A stretch of 64,000 nt of DNA from positions 1-64,000 of the forward strand of contig CAZGXM010000006.1 in NCBI GenBank assembly GCA_964529795.1, read 5' to 3'. How positions within the stretch are numbered: position 1 is the first letter of the stretch; every line of letters begins with the position of its first letter. Positions 23,853-32,870 of the stretch are shown here, piece by piece. The position numbers and the translations under genes were made by a program. The notes under the pieces are model-generated. The model was not told where the DNA came from. It made no database searches and saw nothing but the letters and a program-made list of their open reading frames with translations. Origin of the DNA: CAZGXM01 sp964529795 (lineage in GTDB: Bacteria > Bacillota > JADQBR01).

Positions 23853-25220
23853 TTAGTTTGTCAGCGCTTGCAGAGGCGCCGGTATTCTGCCGCCCCGTTT
23901 GATAAAGTTATCACTTTTGTAACCGTTTAGTCCCATCACCGGTGCGCTGCCCAGGAGACCGCCGAAATCGACGTGGTCGCCTGTTTTCTTGTCCCAGGCG
24001 GGGATAATTCGTACCGCCGTGGTCTTATTGTTGATCATGCCAATGGCTGCCTCATCGGCAATGATGGCGGCGATGGTTTCCGCTGGCGTGTCACCGGGCA
24101 CGGCAATCATGTCCAGCCCCACGGAACAGACGCAGGTCATGGCTTCCAATTTGTCTATGTTAAGGGCGCCGTCTTCCACCGCGCGAATCATGCCGGCATC
24201 TTCACTGACGGGGATAAAAGCGCCGCTCAAACCGCCCACATAGGAAGATGCCATGGAACCGCCTTTTTTCACCGCATCGTTTAACAAGGCCAGTGCGGCA
24301 GTGGTACCGTGGGTGCCGCAGCGTTCCAAGCCGAAAGCTTCAAGAATTTGGGCCACGCTGTCTCCCGTTGCAGGAGTGGGAGCCAGCGACAGGTCTACTA
24401 TACCGAAGGGCGCATTTAATTTCTCGGAAGCGGCCCTGCCCACCAGTTCGCCCATACGGGTAATCTTAAACGCCGTTTTCTTTACCGTTTCCGCCAGGGT
24501 GCCAAAGTCCGCGTCAGGTTCTTTTTCTACGGCCCGCAACACAACTCCCGGGCCGCTGACGCCAACATTGATGACTGCATCCGGTTCGCCAATACCGTGA
24601 AAAGCCCCGGCCATAAACGGGTTGTCCTCCGGGACGTTGCAAAAAACCACCAGCTTGGCGCAGCCAATGCTGTCCCTCTCTCGTGTCAGGTAAGCCGTTT
24701 CCTTGATGACGCGGCCCATGGCAGCCACCGCGTCCATGTTTATCCCGGCCTTGGTACTGGCCAGGTTGATAGAGGAACAGACCCGCTCGGTCTCAGCCAG
24801 CGCCCGGGGGATGACCTGCATCAACTGTTCCTCTTCCGGAGTGACTCCCTTGTGTACCAGTGCGGAAAAACCGCCGATAAAATTAACGCCTACTTCCACG
24901 GCTGCCTTATCCATTGCCCGTGCCACCAAATAAAAGTCTTCCTGCTCAATTAGACCACCAATCAGAGACACCGGGGTAACGGAAATTCTCTTGTTGATAA
25001 TGGGAATACCAAACTGCTGCTGTATCTCCTCACCCACAGGCACCAGGCGTTCAGCCTTGGAAGTAATCCTATCGTAAACTTTCCTGGCTACCTCCTTGCC
25101 GTCTGCGCCGGAACATGCCCTGAGACTGATACCCATGGTAATGGTACGAATATCCAGGTTTTCCGTCTGGACCATACGGATGGTTTCCAAAATTTCGTTG
25201 GGATGAATGGTAATAGGCAT
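23853..25220 (-). CDS. PFL-family protein (UPF0210/DUF711)
   Basis: A 455-residue protein of the UPF0210 family, related in fold to glycyl-radical pyruvate-formate lyase but lacking a clear glycyl-radical loop. Recognisable segments are TITMGISLRACSG near the start, PTPATGDSVAQILEAFGLERCG and TCVCSVGLDMIAVPGDTPAET. Function unknown. It follows an ACT-domain gene by 12 bases, a pairing conserved in many Bacillota, which suggests regulation by a small ligand. ATG at 25220 with GGAGGAAACAGTC upstream. Confidence 0.9.
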   Translation of the reverse strand: MPITIHPNEILETIRMVQTENLDIRTITMGISLRACSGADGKEVARKVYDRITSKAERLVPVGEEIQQQFGIPIINKRISVTPVSLIGGLIEQEDFYLVARAMDKAAVEVGVNFIGGFSALVHKGVTPEEEQLMQVIPRALAETERVCSSINLASTKAGINMDAVAAMGRVIKETAYLTRERDSIGCAKLVVFCNVPEDNPFMAGAFHGIGEPDAVINVGVSGPGVVLRAVEKEPDADFGTLAETVKKTAFKITRMGELVGRAASEKLNAPFGIVDLSLAPTPATGDSVAQILEAFGLERCGTHGTTAALALLNDAVKKGGSMASSYVGGLSGAFIPVSEDAGMIRAVEDGALNIDKLEAMTCVCSVGLDMIAVPGDTPAETIAAIIADEAAIGMINNKTTAVRIIPAWDKKTGDHVDFGGLLGSAPVMGLNGYKSDNFIKRGGRIPAPLQALTN

Positions 25221-25232
25221 GACTGTTTCCTC

Positions 25233-25514
25233 CTAAATACGGTGCATGTACTTGAAAACCGACTCGTGTTGAGCCGTTATCTGTACGCCAATTCTTTCCC
25301 CAGCTTCGTTAAGTTTGTTTTTCAGTTCCTCAAACCCCAGGGTACACTTTTCCATATCCACCACCAGTATCATGGTTAAAAATTCCTGTAACACGGTTTG
25401 ACTGATATCCAGGATATTGGCGTTGGCCTCTGCCAGCACAGTTGTGACACCGGCAATAATGCCTACCTTATCCTTACCCAGTACCGTGACGATGATGCGA
25501 TTATCCTTCTCCAC
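25233..25514 (-). CDS. ACT-domain protein (UPF0237)
   Basis: A 93-residue single ACT domain: IIVTVLGKDKVGIIAGVTTVLAEANANILDISQTV, the typical beta-alpha-beta start with the ligand-site glycine. ACT domains bind amino acids and regulate partner enzymes; the likely partner is the PFL-family protein encoded next. ATG at 25514. Confidence 0.9.
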   Translation of the reverse strand: MEKDNRIIVTVLGKDKVGIIAGVTTVLAEANANILDISQTVLQEFLTMILVVDMEKCTLGFEELKNKLNEAGERIGVQITAQHESVFKYMHRI

Positions 25515-25648
25515 CGCTGCATCTCCTTTCTGTTGAAGATATACCTGCTACAATGATTGCTTTTAGGATATTTTGTACTATTATTCGCAAACGACCCCAG
25601 AAATCCTGCAACAGAATTATATTCATATTAGTCAAATAATTTTTGCAT

Positions 25649-25676
25649 AATTAAAAGCTCATGTACACCATGAGCT
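25649..25676 (-). terminator. hairpin downstream of pduL
   Basis: On the minus strand AGCTCATG-GTGTA-CATGAGCT is followed by TTTAATTATG. The stem is perfect but the T-tract short. It lies between pduL and the ACT gene. Confidence 0.55.
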
Positions 25677-25691
25677 CTACTTGTAAAATAT

Positions 25692-26321
25692 CTAATGCAC
25701 AATTTTAACCGTATCACCGTTATGCAGCAGGGCCGCATTGGCCTCGTCGGTGTCCACGTGCATTTCCAGACGGTATTGGGGGCTTACCCGTACCAGCACG
25801 TTCTCCATCACCTGGGCCCGCTCGCCGGAAACGTGTACCCTCACCCTGTCCTTGTCATTTACACCTATCTTTTCCGCGTCATCGGGATGCATGTGAATAT
25901 GCCTGGCTGCCAGGATAACTCCTTCTTCCAGGGCAACTACCCCCTGCGGCCCTACCACCGCCACTCCCGGTGTGCCTTTTATATTCCCGGACTCCCTTAC
26001 CGGCGGCCGTAGGCCCAAACGGTAGGCATCGGTCATGGAGATTTCTATTTGAGTAAACTGCCGCGGCGGCCCCAGTATCCGCACACCCTCAATTACCCCC
26101 CGCGGCCCAACCACCGTCAAGGCCTCTTTGGCTGCAAACTCACCGGGCTGACCCAAATCTTTCAGTTTGGTGAGTGCATATCCTTTGCCGAAAAGCAGTT
26201 CCAAATCTTCCAAAGTTAAATGTATATGATGGTTGGAAACCCCTACGGGTATGGGTACATCAATATGATTATAACTTTCAATATCTACGGCACCCGCTTG
26301 CCGGGGTCCGAATTCAGGCAT
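25692..26321 (-). CDS. pduL: phosphate propanoyltransferase PduL
   Basis: PduL is a zinc phosphotransacylase that exchanges CoA and phosphate on acetyl or propanoyl groups. The 209-residue protein has GVSNHHIHLT near the N-terminus and LAARHIHMHPDDAEKIGV in the second domain, the His-rich zinc-ligand motifs, plus a VDTDEANAALL stretch at the C-terminus. No microcompartment genes are nearby, so it probably serves as a free acetyl-CoA/acetyl-phosphate enzyme, in keeping with the acs gene in this window. ATG at 26321 with GGGAGGAATAATT upstream. Confidence 0.93.
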   Translation of the reverse strand: MPEFGPRQAGAVDIESYNHIDVPIPVGVSNHHIHLTLEDLELLFGKGYALTKLKDLGQPGEFAAKEALTVVGPRGVIEGVRILGPPRQFTQIEISMTDAYRLGLRPPVRESGNIKGTPGVAVVGPQGVVALEEGVILAARHIHMHPDDAEKIGVNDKDRVRVHVSGERAQVMENVLVRVSPQYRLEMHVDTDEANAALLHNGDTVKIVH

Positions 26322-26390
26322 AATTATTCCTCCCAAAGGAATGGAATTCCTTCTTATTATGTATTATGCCTGAAATTAAAAGTAGCCATG

Positions 26391-26714
26391 TTATATAATT
26401 ATTGTAGTTTTAACAAAGGATTGGCAATTACCCGTTCCAATAATTTGCTTTTTGATAAGATCTATCCATCCCGGGTCAAGCCTTTTTGCATTGTTGGTAA
26501 TTATTTTTTGTACGGATGCCAGGGCGGACTGTCCCTCTACGACAATTTCCCCCATGTGGGAAACATCAAAAATCCCGGCGTCTTCCCGAACCTGGCGGTG
26601 TTCTTCAATGATACCGGTATACTGTACCGGCATCTCCCAGCCGCCAAACGGCACCATTTTTGCCCCCATGCTGACATGCCGGTCATACAACGGCGTACGT
26701 TTCAAGTCGTTCAA
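26391..26714 (-). pseudogene. gcvT: truncated glycine-cleavage T protein (gcvT)
   Basis: The first roughly 80 codons match aminomethyltransferase GcvT: LKRTPLYDRHVSMGAKMV, FGGWEMPVQYTGIIEEHRQV and FDVSHMGEIVVEG. GcvT is normally about 365 residues; here the frame runs into unrelated sequence (about codon 85) and stops. No other gcv gene is present. The start would be a TTG at 26714. A deletion has removed the rest, so it is a remnant. Confidence 0.85.
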
Positions 26715-26952
26715 GCTGCATCATCTCCCACGTTATTAGTCCCTTAATCGTAAAATTCTTGCCAAAACGGAAAGAAAATTTAACACGGGAAAGCTTTTAT
26801 GCTTGCTAATTCAGGGATGACAACTTTGGCTCCGGCTTGTCCGGGTTAGGTTATTACAAAAGACAATTTTTTATTATTCTGCCTGATAGGGAATATTTTA
26901 AACGGCATATTTTTACTGTAAAGGTATGAAACACCTTTATCTACATTAGTTA

Positions 26953-27313
26953 GATGGGTTTTCTCCGTAAGCTGTCGCGGTCTCTTCGTCTACTCCGGCT
27001 CCAGCATTCCCCTTGCATTTCAGCCTTGGTTATCTTCTCTTCCAGCTATTCCCACTTCTTCGGTTACACTCTTTGGTTTACCTTCGCCCCTTCGCATGAC
27101 ATACTGGTTTTCGGGCTTTCCCACAATGTGCAAGGTTACCCACCTGACAGGCCAACTTCGGTTCGCTTTCCGCCATGTTCCAAGTTCCCCCTTCTGCTTC
27201 CTTCAGACCCCACCGTTGCCGGTGACGCCCTTGCTTACTCACTTGTCTTGCCGCTGGTTAGGTGACAGGGTTTCTTTCAACCCATCGGCTCGGCAGACAT
27301 GCCGGGCGAACAC
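26953..27313 (-). mobile_element. group II intron, 5' fragment (domain I), likely class C
   Basis: Read on the minus strand the segment begins GTGTTCGCCCGGCATG and continues with the GGTCTGAAGGAAGC, GGAAAGCGAACC and GGGAATAGCTGG-like words of bacterial group II intron domain I. From memory it resembles the Oceanobacillus-type class C intron, which begins GTGTGCCCGGCATG and has ATCTGAAGGAAGC. The putative 5' splice site lies right after a terminator hairpin and T-tract, the usual class C target. No reverse-transcriptase ORF or domain V follows, so the intron is truncated near 26950. A plus-strand ORF of 103 codons here is a shadow. Between 26715 and 26950 I see nothing else. Confidence 0.65.
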
Positions 27314-27314
27314 A

Positions 27315-27349
27315 TAAAAAAAACCCCGTTATAACAGGGTTTTTTTTAT
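27315..27349. terminator. bidirectional terminator, intron insertion site
   Basis: AAAAAAAACCC-C-GTTATAAC-A-GGGTTTTTTTT is a near-perfect inverted repeat usable on both strands. On the minus strand it ends the transcript of the symporter and its small companion gene. The group II intron fragment begins immediately downstream. Confidence 0.85.
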
Positions 27350-27372
27350 GCCATAATGTGCAGGTTTAATCA

Positions 27373-27465
27373 TTAACCAAAAACTCCGATTCCCATAAGT
27401 ACAACCCACAATACAGAAAATACAACCAGGCAGATCATAATAATATCTTCGCTTTTCATCTTCAT
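27373..27465 (-). CDS. 30-residue membrane peptide beside the symporter
   Basis: The short ORF encodes MKMKSEDIIMICLVVFSVLW and ten further residues ending in IGVFG: one membrane helix with a charged N-terminus. It starts 42 bases after the symporter stop and has GGGGGGT directly before its ATG. This fits the recently recognised class of small accessory proteins encoded next to sodium:solute symporters. It is too short for routine gene calling. Function as a symporter subunit is inferred from position and shape only. Confidence 0.7.
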   Translation of the reverse strand: MKMKSEDIIMICLVVFSVLWVVLMGIGVFG

Positions 27466-27507
27466 ACCCCCCATAGAGTAAGATGTGCGTTTATCCAACC
27501 GGTATTC

Positions 27508-29322
27508 TTATTTTGAAATGGCAGGCGCACTCTTAACGACAGATTCCGTAATCTCTTCTACCACAAAGTTGGTTTCCTTTTCAGACCGCTCTATTTGCTT
27601 ATCGGTGATGGTGGACATTTCCGCCTTAAAGCACAAAGCCCACATCATGATAATACCCAGTATCCACCAGGCTATCTGCCAGGACCACAACGGCGGAAAA
27701 CCGGCAAAGGAAAAGGCCTTGTTGCCGATAATAGCCAGCGGCCCGATGGCGAATAAAAACCAGAGGGGCACTACAATCTTCATGGCATTGCGCCACTTGC
27801 GCCCGGCGGGGCTGGGCTCATCTATGCTGTTCAGCCACTCGCGCACTTCTTGCTGCCGCCTCTTGGTTTCCTCGTTGTCCTTGAAACCCAGGCCGCGGCA
27901 CAAGTAGGCGACAAGCAACCCGATTCCCACACCCCAGGCAGCGGAATGTATGGTCAGAGGGTACTTATATACTGCGAACGTAACGTATACAGCTATCATA
28001 CCAGCCAAGACTCCCAGGGCAGCCCCTATGGACGGGAACCGCCATCCCCAGAGGGTTCCCAAAAGCGGGATGTACATGACGAAACCGAAAGCGGTGGCCA
28101 GTGCTCCCAGCATCACAAGCGCTGCTTTAGAAGTTAGCCCTACTACCAGGGCCGCAATGGTGAGAATAGTGGTAAAAATCCTGTTTGCCCAGATCTGTTC
28201 GAAGTGACCTCCTTGTTTCTTACGGATATAAAGCCACCAAACGTCCCTTGCCAGGATGCTACCGCCGGTTCCAATGTAAGGAGCCGCGGTGGAATGCATG
28301 GCAGCAATAGCCCCAATAAACACCAGTCCCACCATGAAGGGCGGCAGGAAGCCGCTCATGAGCATCGGGACTACATCGCCGTCCTTTGCATAATTTAAAA
28401 CCCCTAAATTCTTCATGACTATGGCGCCCATGCCCTGGAAAGCAGTAAAGAAGAACAGCGCGAAGCCAACCACGAAGGTAGACATAAAGGCCTGCTGCCA
28501 GGGGAAGGGCCTAGGGTTCTTGTTGCCAAACTGCCACATGGTGAATGCCGGTGACGACTGAATGCCCATCAGGGCGAACATATAAGTGAGAATCATTACA
28601 GCGGTCCACGGACCTCCCTTCAGCGTAAAATTGATCACTGAAGGTATTTTCAGGTACTTGGCCTCCAGCAAGGCCACCTGCGAGCTTAAATTTCCCCAAC
28701 CGCCGAAATACGCCAAAACATAAGCACCGATGGCAATAATACCCGCTACCAAAAGTATGAATTGAACGACGCCCACCCACGTGCTGGCGCGTAAACCGCC
28801 GGTAACCACGTAAAACCAGACGATGAAAGCCAGGAAAACGGCGCCGAAAGTTGCCGGATAGCCCGTAACCCAGTGGAAGAGGGAACCGGCAGCCATCAAC
28901 TGCACCGCAGAGTAAAACATGCCGTACAGGAAGGCCGTGATTACTACCAGCCAGCGCATGGCTTCATTGTTATAATAATAGGCATACATGTCACCCGGCG
29001 TAATAAACCCGTACCGTTTGCCCATTAACCAAACTCTCTTCGCGAAAAACGTGCCCGTAATAGGAATGGTCAATACATAAAATGAAGCGAAGGCATAAGC
29101 CAAACCGGCGAAAGCCATAAGGCCGGGGTGCCCGATAAACGTCCACCCGCTGAAGGAAGCCGCGGTGGCCGCCATGAGAAAGGCGATCATCGGTATCTGC
29201 CGCCCGCCTATGGAGTATCCGGCAGCCGTTTTTTCAGTGAAAAAACCCTTGAGTCCCCAGTAAAAACAGTAAATGGTATAGATTGCAAGGAATACCCATA
29301 CCCAGGTACTGTTTATATCCAT
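27508..29322 (-). CDS. sodium:solute symporter, acetate/monocarboxylate type
   Basis: A 604-residue membrane transporter of the SSS family with about 13 predicted helices. Useful motifs are YSIGGRQIPMIAFLMAATAASFSGWTFIG near the N-terminus, FYVVTGGLRASTWVGVVQF and IGAIAAMHSTAAPYIGTGGSILARDV, typical of the sodium-site region. The charged C-terminal tail of about 60 residues is cytoplasmic. It sits beside acetyl-CoA synthetase in the same orientation, so acetate or a related short-chain acid is the likely substrate; I avoid naming it actP. ATG at 29322. Confidence 0.88.
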   Translation of the reverse strand: MDINSTWVWVFLAIYTIYCFYWGLKGFFTEKTAAGYSIGGRQIPMIAFLMAATAASFSGWTFIGHPGLMAFAGLAYAFASFYVLTIPITGTFFAKRVWLMGKRYGFITPGDMYAYYYNNEAMRWLVVITAFLYGMFYSAVQLMAAGSLFHWVTGYPATFGAVFLAFIVWFYVVTGGLRASTWVGVVQFILLVAGIIAIGAYVLAYFGGWGNLSSQVALLEAKYLKIPSVINFTLKGGPWTAVMILTYMFALMGIQSSPAFTMWQFGNKNPRPFPWQQAFMSTFVVGFALFFFTAFQGMGAIVMKNLGVLNYAKDGDVVPMLMSGFLPPFMVGLVFIGAIAAMHSTAAPYIGTGGSILARDVWWLYIRKKQGGHFEQIWANRIFTTILTIAALVVGLTSKAALVMLGALATAFGFVMYIPLLGTLWGWRFPSIGAALGVLAGMIAVYVTFAVYKYPLTIHSAAWGVGIGLLVAYLCRGLGFKDNEETKRRQQEVREWLNSIDEPSPAGRKWRNAMKIVVPLWFLFAIGPLAIIGNKAFSFAGFPPLWSWQIAWWILGIIMMWALCFKAEMSTITDKQIERSEKETNFVVEEITESVVKSAPAISK

Positions 29323-29689
29323 TTTGGTTCCTCCCTTGTTTTAGTTAAAATAATTAAAGCCTGGACTAACGTAAATAGTTTCCATCACTAGGCGCAGCAA
29401 GGGTTCGATGTCCCTTGCCAAAACAAAGCTATGTCATAAGAATGCTGATATTACTGGATCTTTAAAAAATTTATGCCGCCAATCTTAGGTCAAAGAAGAA
29501 AAATTATACCACACTGTAAAACTCCGGACATCACTCCTTTCTACTTAAATTCCTTGGTTGGCGCTGCCGTGTAAATTGCCTGAAAGAAACCATGTCTGAT
29601 GTGTGGTTCTATTACTACTAAAAGACATCTTAATGCAGAAAATATTAAAAATTAAGAACTTTCCGTCTAATTCGATAGTTACACCGGGT

Positions 29690-29826
29690 TAAGCTAAGGT
29701 GGTAGTATCTCCCAAAGCACGTCCCTCGGCAATATTCCTGAGGAACCGTATGCGTTAATTTGTGCAAGCACAGTTCTGTGAGAGACGCGGCCCCAGTCAC
29801 GTAACCCGCGAGGGGCGCGTCTACTC
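29690..29826 (+). mobile_element. group II intron 3' remnant (domains V and VI)
   Basis: On the plus strand 29743-29777 reads GAACCGTATGCG ... GCACAGTTCT, a domain V-like hairpin with several mismatches, followed by GTGAGAG and a domain VI-like stem (29784-29821: GACGCGGCCCC with GGGGCGCGTC) and a CTACTC end. These are standard 3' features of bacterial group II introns. Mismatches in domain V suggest it is dead. It lies on the other strand from the 26953-27313 fragment and domain V looks like a different class, so it is probably a separate element. The rest of 29323-29690 shows nothing I can name. Confidence 0.5.
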
Positions 29827-29846
29827 AGCCCAATAACTTTTTAGGT

Positions 29847-31874
29847 TTATTCCTGCACTTTTTTACGTATTTGTTCAACAATATCAGGGTTGGCAAGGGA
29901 GGTCACATCTCCTATATCTCCTCTGTTGGAAATAGAAGCAAGAATGCGGCGCATGATCTTTCCGGAACGGGTTTTGGGCATATCGGGAACAATAAACACT
30001 CTTCTCGGCCTGGCAATTTTCCCCACAACCGTTGAAACAGCCCCGGAAATTTTAGCTTCCAGCTCCTGGCTTGCTTCAAAACCAGGTTTCAGGGAAACGT
30101 ATAAATCCGGAACCGTACCCTTAATCTCATCCTTGGCGGCGATTACTGCCGCTTCGGCAACCTCTTCCACCGTAAGGGCGGCGGATTCAATCTCCTTGGT
30201 GCCCAGCCTGTGGCCCGCTACATTAATTACATCGTCAACCCGGCCCAGTATTCTAACGTACCCGTCTGCAGCCATAACAGCCGCATCCCCCGCCATGTAG
30301 GGCCAATCTCGCCAATCCTTGCTTTCCGGGTCTTTATTATACTTTCCGAAGTAAGTGGAAACATAGCGATCCCGGTCTTTCCAGATGGTCTGCATCAGTC
30401 CGGGCCACGGATTTTTGATGCATATATTCCCTGCTTTTCCTTCTCCCGGTTTAATCTCGTTCCCCTCATCATCCAAGATTACAGGATGGATTCCAGGTAC
30501 TCCCGGACCGGTACTGCCAGGCTTCATCGGGCTCAGACCCGGTACGGTGCTGCAGAGGAAACCTCCGGTCTCCGTTTGCCACCACGTATCGACGATGGCA
30601 GCTTTTCCTTTCCCGACCTCGTAATAGTACCATCTCCACACTTCGGGCTCGATAGGTTCTCCCACCGTAGTCATATGCTTGAAATTATAGTTGTATTTAG
30701 CCGGTTCATCAGGACCTGCCTTTCTTAACTGGCGTATCGCCGTCGGTGAGGTGTGAAATATGTTTACATCCAGTTCTTCGGCGATTCTCCAGATTCGCCC
30801 GGCATCGGGATAGGTAGGTACCCCTTCATAAATTACCGTGCTGGCAGCAATAGCCAGGGGACCGTAAACAATGAAGGAATGTCCGGTAATCCACCCGATA
30901 TCCGCCATGCACCAGTAAACATCTTCCGGATGAATATCCTGTATGATTTTGGACATCCAGGCAACGTAGGACAGGTACCCGCCAATACTGTGCTGCACCC
31001 CTTTAGGTCTTCCTGTTGACCCGCTGGTATACATGAGAAAGAGAATGCCTTCAGCCGGCATGGATACAGGTTTAACAACTTTCCCACGGTATTTCTCGAG
31101 GAGTTCGTCCATGAAAAAGTCCCTGCCCTCAACCAGGGATGCCGGTGAAGAGTACTTGCCCGGATAACGCCTCCAGATAAGAACCTTGTCAACATCCTGC
31201 CCCAGCTTTTGGGCTGTCTCCACGGCCGTATCTCCAATTGCCTTGTGATTAAGCAGCTTGCCATTGCGGTAATATGAATCCATCGTGATCAACACGCGGC
31301 TTTCAGAATCCCATATCCTTTCGCCACATGCCTGGCCGCTGAACCCGGCAAATACTTGAGAATGAATCACCCCCAGCCTGGCGCAGGCCAACATGGTGAT
31401 TGGAAGTTCAGGGGTCATCGGCAAGTGAATTGTTACCCTGTCGCCGGCTTTTACTCCCACAAAGTCCCTGAGGACAGCCGCGGTTTCGTTTACCTTTCTA
31501 TACAGTTCCTGGTAAGTCATGTGAACAATTGGTTCATTCTCCGGTTCCGGGACAAAGTGAATGGCTGTCTTATTTTTATATTTGGCCAGATGCCTGTCAA
31601 CACAATTGTAGCTTGCATTCAGCTTACCCCCCACAAACCATTTCCAGCACGGGGCTTCGCTGGTATCCAGCGTGGTATGCCAATACTGATCCCAGTCGAG
31701 CAATTCAGCAAATTCCTTGAAGCATTCAGGAAATTTATCCAGGCTGAACCGCTCGTAGACACCGGGATCGGTCATGTTAGCCTGACCAATAAAGTCAGGT
31801 TTTGGATAAATATATTCTTCTTCCTGCCAGTGAACCGCGTAATGTGCCTCCCTACCAGATGGTTTTTTCAACAT
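29847..31874 (-). CDS. acs: acetyl-CoA synthetase (AMP-forming)
   Basis: ACS activates acetate (or propionate) with ATP and CoA through an acyl-AMP. The 675-residue protein has the N-terminal ACS domain, the P-loop-like motif YTSGSTGRPKGV, WWQTETGG (the acetyl-pocket Trp sits in this region), the hinge GRVDDVINVAGHRLG and PKTRSGKIMRR with the catalytic Lys that is often acetylated. I chose the ATG at 31874 because AAGGAGGTTGGCAT lies upstream. It is separated from the symporter by a 520-base gap holding intron debris, so the original operon may have been interrupted. Confidence 0.94.
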   Translation of the reverse strand: MLKKPSGREAHYAVHWQEEEYIYPKPDFIGQANMTDPGVYERFSLDKFPECFKEFAELLDWDQYWHTTLDTSEAPCWKWFVGGKLNASYNCVDRHLAKYKNKTAIHFVPEPENEPIVHMTYQELYRKVNETAAVLRDFVGVKAGDRVTIHLPMTPELPITMLACARLGVIHSQVFAGFSGQACGERIWDSESRVLITMDSYYRNGKLLNHKAIGDTAVETAQKLGQDVDKVLIWRRYPGKYSSPASLVEGRDFFMDELLEKYRGKVVKPVSMPAEGILFLMYTSGSTGRPKGVQHSIGGYLSYVAWMSKIIQDIHPEDVYWCMADIGWITGHSFIVYGPLAIAASTVIYEGVPTYPDAGRIWRIAEELDVNIFHTSPTAIRQLRKAGPDEPAKYNYNFKHMTTVGEPIEPEVWRWYYYEVGKGKAAIVDTWWQTETGGFLCSTVPGLSPMKPGSTGPGVPGIHPVILDDEGNEIKPGEGKAGNICIKNPWPGLMQTIWKDRDRYVSTYFGKYNKDPESKDWRDWPYMAGDAAVMAADGYVRILGRVDDVINVAGHRLGTKEIESAALTVEEVAEAAVIAAKDEIKGTVPDLYVSLKPGFEASQELEAKISGAVSTVVGKIARPRRVFIVPDMPKTRSGKIMRRILASISNRGDIGDVTSLANPDIVEQIRKKVQE

Positions 31875-32112
31875 ATGCCAACCTCCTTCTTTAATAAAAT
31901 ACAATAAGTTCTTTGTTAATAAACAAACTAGTACACGATAGTTAAATTATCCAATCACCACGGCAAATTATACTGGACCACACTCCCTCCTTTCCGTATA
32001 CTAACAAGAGCGCTCCCGGGAGGTCCTCTTAACAAAAACAGTCGCAACAACAGCAAACCCCCTTCAACAGACGGATTTAAAAAAGTAAAAAGTCATCGTC
32101 CCTAAGCTCCAA

Positions 32113-32370
32113 GGGACAGCAGTTCATAATTTTTGGAAGCCTTATTTCAAATACGACTGCAATCACGCCCTTTGCAATGCTCACCACCTGCGGGAACTGA
32201 CCGGTATCCTAGAGCAGGATAAACAGGAGAGACCGCAGGAGATGATTGACCTGCTGCTTGAGATCAAAAAGAGTGTGAAAGAGGCAAATACAAAAGCAAA
32301 TCAGCCAGCCCCGGCACAGACGGGCTCTTCGCGGTTTTCTGCTTCATTATGGGGATATTTTTCTCCATAA
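32113..32370 (+). pseudogene. IS66-family transposase fragment
   Basis: In the plus frame the segment encodes GTAVHNFWKPYFKYDCNHAL followed by CNAHHLRELT and DLLLEIKKSVKEA, the recognisable C-terminal half of the IS66 transposase catalytic region. Intact transposases exceed 450 residues; the frame has no start here and stops at 32370 after unrelated sequence. No terminal inverted repeats were found. It is a relic of an insertion between acs and ileS. Confidence 0.75.
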
Positions 32371-32617
32371 TGGCATTGGTGCGTTTGGGCGGGCTGAATA
32401 ACTATATAATTTTCTTCCATTATATCCCATCATTTTTTAATTGTCAACAAGATTATGAATTTTGGAATAATTTTTATGCAATTTTTATGGCAATATATTT
32501 ACAGCCTTTCTTATATGCCGCTAATACCGCTGCTTCCCGGTCTATAACTGATCTCTTTTTTAAAGATTTTATTTACAATTTTATTCTTTCGCTTACAAAA
32601 AAATACTGCTGAAAATA

Positions 32618-32718
32618 AAAAATGGCAAACTGTCCCATCTCCAACGGGGGCAACTCATCTCCGTTTTCATTAATAATCGCCGCATATATGCCTGGGATCG
32701 GCTTTCCCGAGAGTAAAG
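32618..32718 (-). pseudogene. fragment of an acyl-CoA synthetase
   Basis: A minus-strand stretch encodes SGKPIPGIYAAIINENGDEL and PPLEMGQFAI, matching the region after the AMP site of ACS-type adenylate-forming enzymes (GKPLPGI-A-IVDE-GNE-P). About 30 codons are recognisable inside a short open frame. It differs from the intact acs nearby and is probably the remains of a second copy. The remainder of 31900-32870 is AT-rich and holds only this and the IS66 relic. Confidence 0.55.
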
Positions 32719-32870
32719 CTCCTTCACATGTTCCTCTCCCGTTCCCTGTAAAACAGGAAAACGGACGCAATAGTCCGCTTTTAGGTTGTTCCTATTAGAT
32801 TGTTAATGTAAAACTTACAACAATTGGATGACTATAATGAAAGGTAACGAAACTAAATTAAAGCGATTCC

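Noticed and set aside
26720..26950. Possible glycine riboswitch before gcvT.
   Set aside because: No paired glycine-aptamer consensus could be found in the region upstream of the gcvT remnant.
26954..27265. 103-codon plus-strand ORF.
   Set aside because: It lies antisense to the group II intron fragment, has no ribosome site and an RNA-like composition; treated as a shadow.
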